Position numbers and translations under genes: made by a program
DNA from: an uncultured Oscillospiraceae bacterium
GTDB lineage: Bacteria > Bacillota > Clostridia > Oscillospirales > Ruminococcaceae
Length of the DNA stretch: 64,000 nt
NCBI GenBank assembly: GCA_900539695.1
Contig: UQDG01000003.1
Span: 1 to 64,000 of the forward strand
Reading direction: 5' to 3'
Shown here: positions 25,506-33,487 of the stretch, piece after piece
Layout of the letters: every line of letters starts with the position of its first letter
Numbering within the stretch: position 1 is the stretch's first letter
Notes under the pieces: model-generated
The model's input: the letters and a program-made list of their open reading frames with translations, nothing else
Databases searched by the model: none
Told to the model about the DNA's origin: nothing

Positions 25506-25532
25506 GAGCGACAGCCCGTAGGACTGTCGCTC
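25506..25532. repeat. Palindromic element downstream of the tmRNA gene
   Basis: A perfect 9-bp stem (gagcgacag / ctgtcgctc) nested inside further complementary arms (gtgtc ... gacac) lies in a GC-rich 120-bp stretch with no ORF. There is no T run, so it does not look like a simple terminator. Confidence 0.45.
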
Positions 25533-25580
25533 CCGACACTGCGGCATCGCCGCCCTGTTCGGCTCTTCATCAGACTTAGC

Positions 25581-25631
25581 CATAAACAAAGGCCCTCTTG
25601 CCGGGACACGGCAAGGGGGCCTTTGTTTATG
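25581..25631 (-). terminator. tmRNA terminator
   Basis: A stem of about 22 bp (with one imperfection) surrounds a short loop directly after the tmRNA 3' end on the minus strand, ending in an A/T-rich arm and TTTGTTTATG. Confidence 0.8.
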
Positions 25632-25980
25632 GAGCTGATGGGAGTCGAACCCATGTCCGAAAAGAAATTGGTTAGAGTATCTCCGGGCGCAGTATGTTTA
25701 TTGGATTTCCCTTGGTGCGGGCGAGCATACACGCACTACACCTTGGTAGCTTCGTTAATACCTGACGGGCGGCCAAGCTCAAGCCCGTTCATGTTCAGTA
25801 CCTAATCGACGCCCTGGCCCTGCACGGTACTGATGCAGGCAGGACGGTCGCGCCTAATTAGGCAGCGACGGCAACAGAATAATCGTTGTCAGTTAATTTA
25901 AGTTTGGCGCTTTTATCGTGGTGCACCGCCACGGCCCGCTGCTCACGCCTCTCTCCCCCCGTCGAAACCTTTACAGCCCC
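25630..25980 (-). ncRNA. ssrA: tmRNA (ssrA)
   Basis: tmRNA rescues stalled ribosomes and tags their nascent peptides for degradation. On the minus strand it begins GGGGCTGTAAAGGTTTCGAC, the standard 5' end, and finishes with a tRNA-like TpsiC arm (GGTTCGACTCCCATC) and encoded CCA. The 5' GGGGCUG pairs with the 3' CAGCUCC acceptor arm. The tag reading frame appears as Ala-resume AKLKLTDNDYSVAVAA and a stop. The expected four-pseudoknot length (about 350 nt) fits. It lies directly downstream of smpB, its protein partner, the conserved Firmicutes arrangement. Confidence 0.95.
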
Positions 25981-26042
25981 GCATATTCGGTAGGGCAACG
26001 CCCCACCGGGAAGGTTAGCTTGAAACAGACTTTTTGCTGCCT

Positions 26043-26507
26043 TTACCGGGATTTCAGCGCGCGCTCGATATCACGCTTGGCATCGCGTGCGGCAGCAGTG
26101 GCACGCTTGTCATACAATTTTTTACCCTTGCACAAGCCCAGTTCCAGCTTGACACGCCCCTTTTTAAAGTAGAGCGAAAGCGGAACCAGCGTGTAACCTT
26201 GCAGCTTGATCTGCTGCCCCAGGCGGCGGATCTCGCTTTTATGGGCCAGCAAACGGCGGGGACGGCGCGGATCTTTGTTAAAGATGTTGCCGTGGTCGTA
26301 GGGGCTGATGTGCATGCCCTTTACGATCAACTCGCCGTCGTCAATGTCGGCCCAGGAGTCTTTCAGGTTGGCTCCGCCGGCACGCAGGCTTTTGACCTCG
26401 GTGCCGACAAGCTCGATGCCTGTTTCCAGGGCTTCCACCACAAAGTACTCGTGGCGGGCCTCACGGTTCAGGGCAATCACCTTTTTGCCGGATTTTTCCT
26501 CAGCCAT
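26043..26507 (-). CDS. smpB: SmpB, tmRNA-binding protein
   Basis: SmpB binds the tRNA-like domain of tmRNA and is essential for trans-translation. The 154-residue protein carries the signature NREARHEYFVVEALETGIELVGTEVKSLR, the SWADIDDGELIVKGMHISPY segment and the basic C-terminal helix (KRDIERALKSR). I choose the ATG at 26507, six bases after AGAGGTG; the GTG three codons earlier overlaps that site. The ssrA gene begins 63 bp after its stop. A promoter (TTGACT-17-TATACT) lies at 26542-26570. Confidence 0.96.
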   Translation of the reverse strand: MAEEKSGKKVIALNREARHEYFVVEALETGIELVGTEVKSLRAGGANLKDSWADIDDGELIVKGMHISPYDHGNIFNKDPRRPRRLLAHKSEIRRLGQQIKLQGYTLVPLSLYFKKGRVKLELGLCKGKKLYDKRATAAARDAKRDIERALKSR

Positions 26508-26541
26508 GAAGCTCACCTCTTTTCTCTCTGGCGGGATTTAA

Positions 26542-26570
26542 AGTATAGCGCGTCTATGCAAAAAAGTCAA
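26542..26570 (-). promoter_or_regulatory. smpB-ssrA promoter
   Basis: On the minus strand TTGACT (26565-26570), 17 bp and TATACT (26542-26547) precede smpB by 35 bp. Confidence 0.75.
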
Positions 26571-26580
26571 GCGCATCCTG

Positions 26581-27177
26581 TCACAACTCACCGCGGCCCT
26601 GCATAGCGCGGTACAGGGTGGTCTCGTCGGCATATTCCAGGCTGGAACCTACCGGCAGACCGTAAGCCAGGCGGGTGGTCTTGATGCCCATCGGCTTGAT
26701 GAGCTTGGCCAGGTACATGGCGGTGGCTTCGCCCTCCACCGTCGGGCTGGTGGCCATGATGACCTCCTTTACGGTATCGTTCAGGCGGGCCAACAGCTCT
26801 TTGATACAAAGCTGCTCGGCACCGATGCCGTCCATGGGCGAGATCAGGCCGTGCAGTACGTGATACAGGCCGTTGTACTCGTGGGTGCGCTCAATGGATT
26901 TGATGTCGCGCGGGCTTTCCACCACGCAGATCACGCTGCGGTCGCGCTTTTGGGAAAGGCAGATCTTGCAGATTTCGCCTGCGGTATAGTCCTGGCAGAT
27001 GCGGCAGCGGTGCAGATCCTTTTTGGCATGTTCAATGGCTTGGGCCAGTTCCATGGCCTGTTCGTTAGACATGCCCATGATCTCGTAGGCCATGCGGGTG
27101 GCGCCTTTGCGGCCGATGCCGGGAAACCGGGCAAACTGATCCACCAGATTTTCCAGCGGCTCTAAATTCTGCGGCAT
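26581..27177 (-). CDS. recR: RecR recombination mediator
   Basis: RecR acts with RecO/RecF to load RecA at gaps during recombinational repair. The 198 residues contain an N-terminal helix-hairpin-helix (FARFPGIGRKGATRMAYEI), a four-Cys zinc site (CRICQDYTAGEICKIC) and a Toprim domain with VVESPRDIKSIERTHEYNGLYHVLHG and the ATSPTVEGEATAMYLA core. It is third in the dnaX-ybaB-recR order typical of Firmicutes, 12 bp after ybaB. Confidence 0.97.
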   Translation of the reverse strand: MPQNLEPLENLVDQFARFPGIGRKGATRMAYEIMGMSNEQAMELAQAIEHAKKDLHRCRICQDYTAGEICKICLSQKRDRSVICVVESPRDIKSIERTHEYNGLYHVLHGLISPMDGIGAEQLCIKELLARLNDTVKEVIMATSPTVEGEATAMYLAKLIKPMGIKTTRLAYGLPVGSSLEYADETTLYRAMQGRGEL

Positions 27178-27189
27178 AGATACGGCCTC

Positions 27190-27531
27190 TTAGCCCAGAC
27201 CGGGAATGTTCAGCCCGCCGGTCATCTTGGCCATTTCCTCCTCGGACTCCTTGTCAACGGCCGCAACAGCGCTGTTGACGGCGGCGGCAATGAGGTCTTC
27301 CAGCATTTCGATATCCTCGGGGTCAACGGCCTCGGGCTTGATCTTGACAGCGGTGATCTCGTGCTTGCCGGTCATGGTAACGGTGACCATCTCGCCGCTG
27401 GCGGTACCGGTGTACTCTTTGGCCTCCAGCTCCTCCTGCTTGGCGCGGATCTCGTCCTGCATTTTCTGGACCTGGCGCATCATGGCGTTGGGATCGGGGC
27501 GGCCGTAGCCTTTGGGCAGTCTTGCTTTCAT
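27190..27531 (-). CDS. YbaB/EbfC-family nucleoid-associated protein
   Basis: This 113-residue DNA-binding protein of the YbaB/EbfC family forms dimers with a tweezer-like fold and associates with the nucleoid. The internal segment MMRQVQKMQDEIRAKQEELEAKEYTG and the GEMVTVTMTGKHEITAVKIKPEAVDPEDIEMLEDLI run are typical. I start at 27531, eight bases after TTGGAGG; the longer reading starts inside that site. It lies between dnaX and recR. Confidence 0.95.
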   Translation of the reverse strand: MKARLPKGYGRPDPNAMMRQVQKMQDEIRAKQEELEAKEYTGTASGEMVTVTMTGKHEITAVKIKPEAVDPEDIEMLEDLIAAAVNSAVAAVDKESEEEMAKMTGGLNIPGLG

Positions 27532-27549
27532 GGATATATCCTCCAAATC

Positions 27550-29244
27550 TTATTTGTCTTCAATTTTGATATCAACACCGAGGGCCTGCATGTTTTTCAG
27601 CGTTTGGTCGATGGAAACAGCAGGCGTATCGGAAGCGTTGTCTTTGAGCTCCTCATAGGGGCCGATGTTGCAGCGGATGTGGGAAACACGGTAGATGGAT
27701 TCTTTCAGCTTTTTGCTGACCTCGCGGTTGCTGCGGATGTAATCACGGAAAGCATCGCTGCACTCAAACAGCACGCGGCGGCCATCGTAGTAAGCGCGGG
27801 TGTTGCGCAGAAAAGAGATCAGCATTGCGTCGGTCTCTTCCAGATCAGCCAGTACATTGGGCCAATATATGAACGGCTCCAGCGGGCCCGCCTCTTTGGG
27901 CGGCTCCCGTTTGCGGGCTGCAGGCTGTGTAGCAGCAGGTGCGGCGGGGGCAGGCGTAGGCTGCGGAATCGGCGGCAGCTCCGGCTGCAAAAATTCCGGG
28001 TCCGGCGGCAGCGGCGGGTCGTCCGTCTGGATGGGGGGGACGGCAGGCTGCTGTACCGGTGGTGCAACAGCGGGTGCAGGTGCCGACACGGGAGCTGAAG
28101 TGAACGGCTGCGGCGCTGCGGCTGCCACCGGCTGGCTGGCAGCCGGTGCTTGCATAGTGGCAGTTGCCATGGGCTGCGTCAAAGAGAAAACAGCCAGTTC
28201 CAGCTCAATGCGCTGGTCAGTGCCGCGGCTCATTTTTTCCAGCGCGGAACCAAAGACGTTGATAGCGCGGATGGCGTCTGCCTGCGGGAAATCCTTGCGC
28301 TGCAGATAGGCGGCCTCTTCTTCGGGTGAGGTGCCTGTCAGCAGCGAGGTGCCGCCCGGCAGGGCACAGAGCATCAGGTTGCGGTAATGGCCCGCCAGCT
28401 CCATGCAAAGGCGGCGCATGTCCACGCTTTGCTGGCGCAGGGCGGAAATCTTTTCCAGCGCGGCAACGGAATCCCGGGCGGCGATGGCATCGCTGATCTC
28501 GAACAGATACCCGCGGTCGGTCACACCGGCCATGCGGCGGACCAAAGCCTCGTCGACCTTATTGTCCACGCCGGCGCAGGTGTCCAGAATAGATAGCGCG
28601 TCACGCATGGCACCATCGGCCAGGCGGCCAATCAGCTGGGCAGCGTTGGGGTCTAGGTCGATCTTCTCCTGTTCGGCCACATAGCGCAGACGCCCGGCAA
28701 TGTCGTCGGCCGTGATGCGCGCAAAATCATACCGCTGGCAGCGGCTTAAGATCGTGACCGGGACTTTCTGTACCTCGGTGGTGGCCAGGATGAAGATAAC
28801 GTGCTCGGGCGGCTCCTCCATGGTTTTCAGCAGGGCGTTGAAGGCCTGCGTGGAAAGCATGTGGACCTCGTCGATGATATACACTTTATAGCGGCAGACC
28901 GAGGGCAGATAGGCAACCTCGTCGCGCAGGTCGCGGATGTCATCAACACCGTTGTTGGAGGCTGCGTCCATCTCGATAATATCCATGATGGCACCGGAGT
29001 CGATGCCCTTGCAGACTTCGCACTGGCAGCATGGGTCCGGGCTGGAATGGTCCAGACAGTTGACCGCTTTGGCAAAAATTTTTGCGCAGGTGGTTTTGCC
29101 CGTGCCGCGGGTGCCGGTAAAAAGGTAGGCGTGGCCGATGCGCCCGGCGGCGATCTGGTTTTGCAAAGCTGTTACGATCGGAGCCTGGCCGACGACATCC
29201 GCAAAACGCTGCGGACGCCACTTGCGGTACAGTGCGCGGTACAT
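27550..29244 (-). CDS. dnaX: DNA polymerase III subunit gamma/tau
   Basis: DnaX is the AAA+ clamp-loader subunit that opens the beta sliding clamp and tethers polymerase III. The 564-residue protein from the ATG at 29244 begins MYRALYRKWRPQRFADVVGQ. It has Walker A GTRGTGKTT near residue 45, a zinc-binding Cys cluster (CCQCEVC) around 70, the DEVHMLS Walker B and a sensor SRCQRYDF. A Pro/Ala-rich linker of about 80 residues precedes a tau-like C-terminus. I reject the longer upstream ORF because it runs through the SRP RNA gene. A GGGAGGT ribosome site precedes the chosen start. Confidence 0.96.
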   Translation of the reverse strand: MYRALYRKWRPQRFADVVGQAPIVTALQNQIAAGRIGHAYLFTGTRGTGKTTCAKIFAKAVNCLDHSSPDPCCQCEVCKGIDSGAIMDIIEMDAASNNGVDDIRDLRDEVAYLPSVCRYKVYIIDEVHMLSTQAFNALLKTMEEPPEHVIFILATTEVQKVPVTILSRCQRYDFARITADDIAGRLRYVAEQEKIDLDPNAAQLIGRLADGAMRDALSILDTCAGVDNKVDEALVRRMAGVTDRGYLFEISDAIAARDSVAALEKISALRQQSVDMRRLCMELAGHYRNLMLCALPGGTSLLTGTSPEEEAAYLQRKDFPQADAIRAINVFGSALEKMSRGTDQRIELELAVFSLTQPMATATMQAPAASQPVAAAAPQPFTSAPVSAPAPAVAPPVQQPAVPPIQTDDPPLPPDPEFLQPELPPIPQPTPAPAAPAATQPAARKREPPKEAGPLEPFIYWPNVLADLEETDAMLISFLRNTRAYYDGRRVLFECSDAFRDYIRSNREVSKKLKESIYRVSHIRCNIGPYEELKDNASDTPAVSIDQTLKNMQALGVDIKIEDK

Positions 29245-29275
29245 CAAAGCCACCTCCCTGCAAAAACAGTAAAAA

Positions 29276-29445
29276 GGCGGGCAGAGCACGCGGCTGCGCT
29301 GCTTGGCGTACAGATGCAGGCTTGCCGCGGCACTGTGCAAACGCTGCTTAATGCTGCTCGGTTCCCCGCCTGACATGGTTCACAGGCTGCCCACGCACGG
29401 GGCCTGCATCTGTACGCGAAACAGCGCAATTCAGCCCTGTCCGCT
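29276..29445 (-). ncRNA. ffs: Signal recognition particle RNA (4.5S/SRP RNA)
   Basis: On the minus strand the conserved SRP domain IV core is visible: GTGAACCATGTCAGG, a GGAA tetraloop (CGGGGAACCG) and GAGCAGCATTAAG. A long helix (GCGTACAGATGCAGGC with GCCTGCATCTGTACGC) surrounds it. An outer helix (GCGGACAGGGC with GCTCTGCCCGC) closes the molecule, giving about 170 nt. It starts just after a clean promoter and ends at a T run about 27 bp before the dnaX ATG. SRP RNA immediately upstream of dnaX is a recurring Firmicutes arrangement. The ends are estimated to within a few bases. Confidence 0.9.
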
Positions 29446-29451
29446 TTTAGT

Positions 29452-29480
29452 ATTGTACAATATTTTCAGGATAAATGCAA
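29452..29480 (-). promoter_or_regulatory. SRP RNA promoter
   Basis: On the minus strand TTGCAT (29475-29480), 17 bp and TACAAT (29452-29457) sit so that transcription would begin at the outer SRP RNA helix. Confidence 0.8.
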
Positions 29481-29504
29481 GGGGTATTTTATTGTCCCAA
29501 GGCC

Positions 29505-31910
29505 TTAGCCTAAAAGCTGCTTGGCAAGGTCGGCGCTGGCCTTGGCGTCCTTGCAGTAGTAATCGGCACCAATGTCCTTGGCGTAGCTGGGAGTCAGCAC
29601 CGCGCCGCCTACCATGACTTTGCAATCCAGCTTGGCAGCGTGCAGGGCCTCGATGGTGGCCTGCATGTTGGGCACGGTGGTGGTCATCAGGGCCGAAAGG
29701 CCGACCAGTTTGGCACCGGTCTGGCGCACGGCTTCCACCACGCGCTCCGGCGGCACATCACGACCCAGATCCAGCACATCGTAACCGTAGTTTTCGAGGA
29801 TGACGCGCACGATGTTTTTGCCGATGTCGTGTACATCGCCTTTGACGGTGGCAATGACGATCTTGCCCTTGCTGCCCTGGGCCTGGCCGGAGGCGGCAAT
29901 CTTGGCCTTGATAGCCTCGAATGCGGCCTGGGCAGCCGTGGCGGCCTGCAGCAGCTGCGGCAGAAAGACGGTGCCCTTCTCAAAGCCATCGCCTACAGCG
30001 TCCAGCGCCGGGATCAGCGAGGTGTTGACGACATCCAGCGGCTCGCGCATCGTCAGGGCAGCATCGGCGGCGGCACGGGCCTCTGTCTTTAAGCCGCGGC
30101 GCACAGCCTCAAACAGGGCGTCCCCGCCTGCGGTATTGATTTGTGCATCGGCAGCGGCGGGCGCAGACTTACTGACCTGGCTCGTTTGGATCTGTACATC
30201 CGCGTAGGCAGCCACGTAGTCGGTGCTCTGTGGGTCCTGGGAGGTCAGCACGCGGTAGGCGCGGACGGCGGCCATCATCTCGGGGGTGTTGGGGTTCATG
30301 ATGGCAAGGTCCAGCCCGGCCACCATGGCCATAGTCAAAAACGTGGTGTTCAGGTAGCCGCGGCAGGGCAAGCCAAAGCTGATGTTGGAAACGCCCAGCA
30401 CGGTGCGCACGCCCAGCTCCTTTTTGCAGCGGGTCAGGGCTTCCAGCGTCTGGACGGCTCCCTCCTGCTGGGCGCTGGCGGTAAGGGTCAGGCAGTCAAT
30501 GTAAATATCCTCGTTGGGGATGCCAACGGCGTTGGCGGCCTTGACGATGCGCTGGGCAATGGCAAAGCGGCCATCAGCTGTGGCAGGGATGCCGTGCTCG
30601 TCCAGCACCAGACCGACGACGGCGGCACCGTACTTTTTGCACAGCGGCAGGATCATATCCAGCGTGCTCTGCTCGCCGTTGACCGAGTTGACGATGGGTT
30701 TGCCGTTATAGATACGCAGGGCATGGGAGAGGGCGTCCGGGTTGGAAGAGTCCAACTGCAGGGGCAGATCGGTGACGGCCTGCAGGTCGCGGACCAGCTG
30801 CTCCAGCGTGGCAGGCTCATCGATGCCGGGCAGACCGGCGTTGACGTCCAGCACCTCGGCACCGGCCTCGGCCTGGGCCACTGCCTGGGCGCAGGGGTAG
30901 GAACTGTCCCCTTCCCGCAGGGCCTGCTGCAGCCGTTTTTTGCCGGTGGGGTTGATGCGCTCACCTACCACAGTGATGCCGGTCACGTCCACAAAGCACA
31001 CCGGCGTACACAGGCAGCTGCGGCGAATGGGAATCTTCTGCGCCGGGGTAAGCGGGTTGAAGGTCTCTTTTAATTTGGCAATGTATTCCGGCGTGGTGCC
31101 GCAGCAGCCGCCCACCATTGAGATGCCGGTGGCGGCGTATTCACGCATTTGTTCGGCAAAGCCGTTGGCGTCCAGATTGTAGCTGCCGTCCGGGTTGGGC
31201 AGGCCCGCATTGGGCTTGACGAAAACCGGCAGCCCGGCAGGAACACTGCGGCAAAGGCGCTGGGCAAAGGGCAGAATCTCGGCAGGGCCTAACGAGCAGT
31301 TGATGCCGATGGCATCCGCCCCCAGACCGGCGGCGGTAACGGCGTAGCTTTCCACCGTGCAGCCGGTAAAAGTGCGGCCGCGGCTCTCAAAACTCATGGA
31401 AGTGAACACCGGCAGGTTACAGTTTTCTTTGGCGGCCAGGATGGAGGCTTTCAGCTCGTACAGGTCGGTCATCGTCTCCAGAAAGACGAGGTCGGCTCCG
31501 GCAGCAGCACCAGCGCGGATGACCTGGGCAAATTCTTCGTAGGCATCCTCAAAAGCGAGGGTACCGGCGGGGGCCAGCAGTTCGCCCAGGGGGCCGATGT
31601 CCAGCGCTACCAGTGCGCTGGTCTCCTGCCCGGCACGGCGGGCACAAGCGATGGAAGCCGAGACGACTTCCTCGACACTACGGCCGCAGCCAGCCAGCTT
31701 TTTGGCGTTGGCGCCAAAGGTGTTGGCCAGCAGGATGTCCGCCCCGGCGGCCGTATAATCGCGGTGGATGGCTGTTAAGACATCCGGCATTTCCAGCGCT
31801 GCCAGTTCCGGCTTTTGACCGGGCTGCAGGCCGCGCTGCTGCAGCTGGGTGCCCATGCCGCCATCCAGAAAGACAAAGCGGCGGCGGTCGAAAACTTCTT
31901 GAATCTGCAC
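29505..31910 (-). CDS. metH: Cobalamin-dependent methionine synthase lacking its activation domain (MetH)
   Basis: MetH moves a methyl group from methyl-tetrahydrofolate to homocysteine via methylcobalamin. The 801 residues hold, in order, a homocysteine-binding barrel (1-290; zinc Cys in GINCSLG and VGGCCGTTP), a pterin-binding domain (305-560; VVGERINPTGKKRLQQAL), a B12 cap and a B12 domain (595-801) with the axial-ligand motif DVHDIGKN near 693. The SAM-binding reactivation domain is missing and is encoded by the next gene upstream (31931-32599). It should therefore need that protein to re-reduce inactive cobalamin. It lies last in a methionine-cycle run after metF. Confidence 0.96.
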   Translation of the reverse strand: MQIQEVFDRRRFVFLDGGMGTQLQQRGLQPGQKPELAALEMPDVLTAIHRDYTAAGADILLANTFGANAKKLAGCGRSVEEVVSASIACARRAGQETSALVALDIGPLGELLAPAGTLAFEDAYEEFAQVIRAGAAAGADLVFLETMTDLYELKASILAAKENCNLPVFTSMSFESRGRTFTGCTVESYAVTAAGLGADAIGINCSLGPAEILPFAQRLCRSVPAGLPVFVKPNAGLPNPDGSYNLDANGFAEQMREYAATGISMVGGCCGTTPEYIAKLKETFNPLTPAQKIPIRRSCLCTPVCFVDVTGITVVGERINPTGKKRLQQALREGDSSYPCAQAVAQAEAGAEVLDVNAGLPGIDEPATLEQLVRDLQAVTDLPLQLDSSNPDALSHALRIYNGKPIVNSVNGEQSTLDMILPLCKKYGAAVVGLVLDEHGIPATADGRFAIAQRIVKAANAVGIPNEDIYIDCLTLTASAQQEGAVQTLEALTRCKKELGVRTVLGVSNISFGLPCRGYLNTTFLTMAMVAGLDLAIMNPNTPEMMAAVRAYRVLTSQDPQSTDYVAAYADVQIQTSQVSKSAPAAADAQINTAGGDALFEAVRRGLKTEARAAADAALTMREPLDVVNTSLIPALDAVGDGFEKGTVFLPQLLQAATAAQAAFEAIKAKIAASGQAQGSKGKIVIATVKGDVHDIGKNIVRVILENYGYDVLDLGRDVPPERVVEAVRQTGAKLVGLSALMTTTVPNMQATIEALHAAKLDCKVMVGGAVLTPSYAKDIGADYYCKDAKASADLAKQLLG

Positions 31911-31930
31911 AGATACTCCCCCAAAACGTC

Positions 31931-32599
31931 TTATTTAGCAAAGCAGGTGGTGCCCTGTTTGCGGAAGCTGCAAGTCTCCCGCAGGTGGCAGGTGGTGCAG
32001 CCTGCCAGGGTGCCGGTCACGGGGTGATCGGCAATGCCTAAAATGGCGGTGGTGCTTTTGCGCGGCGCCAGTAAGTGCTGGGGCGTGATGGCCAGGCCGC
32101 AGCCGCGCACGGTATCTACCGCCAGGCAAAGCTCATCGTTCAGTTCCAGTGGGCAATCCCCGTAGCCGGGGGCGTAGCGGCCGGTTAAGTAGAGATGCTC
32201 GGCGGCAAATTTGGCACGCCATTCAGCTTCCAGCTCATCGCAGATCTGCTCCAGCAAAACCGAGGACAAGGCATCCGCAGCGGCGGCCATGGCAATGTCG
32301 GTCAGCTCCAGCCGCCGCAACAGAGAATCCACCTGGGAACCCAGCGTGGCGGCCATCAGCAGTACGGCATCACAGCCTTGCAGGTGGCGCGTTAAATCGG
32401 TGCCGCAGTCCAGTTCCGGCGGTGGAAACACCGCCCGCGGCAGCCGCCGCACAGCGGCCCGCGGCGTAGCAGCCGCCAGGATCTTTTCCTCGGCACGGTC
32501 CAGCAGTGCGGTGGTGGCATCATCCGGCTGCCAGCCGGATGCACCCATGTAGCGCAGCGCCGTAGCACGTTTTATGGAAGAAGGCTTGGCCCGCTCCAT
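31931..32599 (-). CDS. Methionine synthase reactivation (activation-domain) protein, stand-alone
   Basis: This 222-residue protein is the detached MetH activation domain that binds SAM to re-methylate cob(II)alamin after reduction. The GRYAPGYGDCPLELNDEL motif matches the RxxPGY SAM-binding loop of MetH. A C-terminal extension has four Cys in CX2CX5CX8C spacing (CTTCHLRETCSFRKQGTTC), not found in E. coli MetH, which could bind a metal or FeS cluster. Its ATG overlaps the metF stop by one base, and the metH start is 20 bp after its stop, so the three should be co-translated. Function is inferred from motif and context. Confidence 0.88.
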   Translation of the reverse strand: MERAKPSSIKRATALRYMGASGWQPDDATTALLDRAEEKILAAATPRAAVRRLPRAVFPPPELDCGTDLTRHLQGCDAVLLMAATLGSQVDSLLRRLELTDIAMAAAADALSSVLLEQICDELEAEWRAKFAAEHLYLTGRYAPGYGDCPLELNDELCLAVDTVRGCGLAITPQHLLAPRKSTTAILGIADHPVTGTLAGCTTCHLRETCSFRKQGTTCFAK

Positions 32600-33462
32600 T
32601 ACAGCAGGTCCTTGATGCCCTCGTAGACCTTGGCGGCCACATTGGCATCGTTCATGGCGTAAAGGTGCACGCCGTCGGCGCCGCCCTCGATCAGGTCGCG
32701 CAGCTGGTTGACGGCGTACTCAATGCCGGCCTCATAGAGAGAATCCGGGTCATCCTGAAAACGGGAGACCATGCGGGTGAACTCCGAGGGCAGGCTGGCG
32801 GAGGAAAGAGCGACGGTGCGCTCGATCTGGCTGCGCTTGACGATGGGCATAACACCGGCAGAGACCGGCAGTGTTACCCCGGCGCGGCGGGCCAGATTGA
32901 GGAAACGGTAGAAATGCATGTTATCAAAGAACAGCTGGGTCAGCAGATGCTCGGCACCGTTGGCCTGCTTGATGCGCAGGTTTTCCACGTCCTGCTGCAG
33001 GGTGGCAGCTTCTGGGTGGGCCTCAGGGTAGCAGGCACCGTGGACCGAGAAACCTGGCTTCTTCCATTTAATAAAGGCGGTCAGGTCGCTGGCGTGCTTG
33101 AAGTCCGGGCTTTCGGGTCGGGTCGGGGTGCGGTCGCCGCGCAGGGCCAGCACATCGCGCACACCGGCCTGCTCCAGCTCGTCCAGGATGCGGGCGGCAC
33201 TGGTCTGGTCATTGCCCATGCAGATCAGGTGGGCCAGGGCGGGCACGCCGACCTCGTGCTGGATATAATCGGCCACTTCTACGGTGGAAACGCCGCCGGC
33301 GGAACCACCTGCGCCAAAGGTAACGCTGATAAAATCCGGGTTCAGGGCGCGCATGGCCTGCAGGGTGGCTTTCATCTTGTCCATCTGGGTGGTCTGCTTC
33401 GGCGGGAAGCACTCGATGGAAAAGACGCAGCGCTTGTTCTGGAATTTTTCCGTGATCGTCAT
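32599..33462 (-). CDS. metF: Methylenetetrahydrofolate reductase
   Basis: MetF reduces 5,10-methylene-tetrahydrofolate to 5-methyl-tetrahydrofolate using an FAD-containing TIM barrel, supplying methyl groups to MetH. The 287-residue length is standard. Conserved blocks include FSIECFPPKQT (with the catalytic Glu), SVTFGAGGSA, HLICMGNDQTSAARILDELEQAGVRDVLALRGD and LTQLFFDNMHFYRFL. I choose the ATG at 33462 after AAAGGAGCC; the longer reading has no family match. It is followed directly by the MetH activation protein and MetH. No S-box or other SAM-sensing leader is visible in the 25 bp upstream. Confidence 0.96.
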   Translation of the reverse strand: MTITEKFQNKRCVFSIECFPPKQTTQMDKMKATLQAMRALNPDFISVTFGAGGSAGGVSTVEVADYIQHEVGVPALAHLICMGNDQTSAARILDELEQAGVRDVLALRGDRTPTRPESPDFKHASDLTAFIKWKKPGFSVHGACYPEAHPEAATLQQDVENLRIKQANGAEHLLTQLFFDNMHFYRFLNLARRAGVTLPVSAGVMPIVKRSQIERTVALSSASLPSEFTRMVSRFQDDPDSLYEAGIEYAVNQLRDLIEGGADGVHLYAMNDANVAAKVYEGIKDLL

Positions 33463-33487
33463 GGTAGGCTCCTTTATATTGTACATC

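Noticed and set aside
29245..29376. N-terminal extension of dnaX to 29376
   Set aside because: It runs through the SRP RNA gene and lacks resemblance to DnaX; the MYRALYRKWRP start with a ribosome site is better.
33463..33487. SAM riboswitch upstream of metF
   Set aside because: Only 25 bp separate metF from the preceding gene, too short for any known SAM-sensing element.
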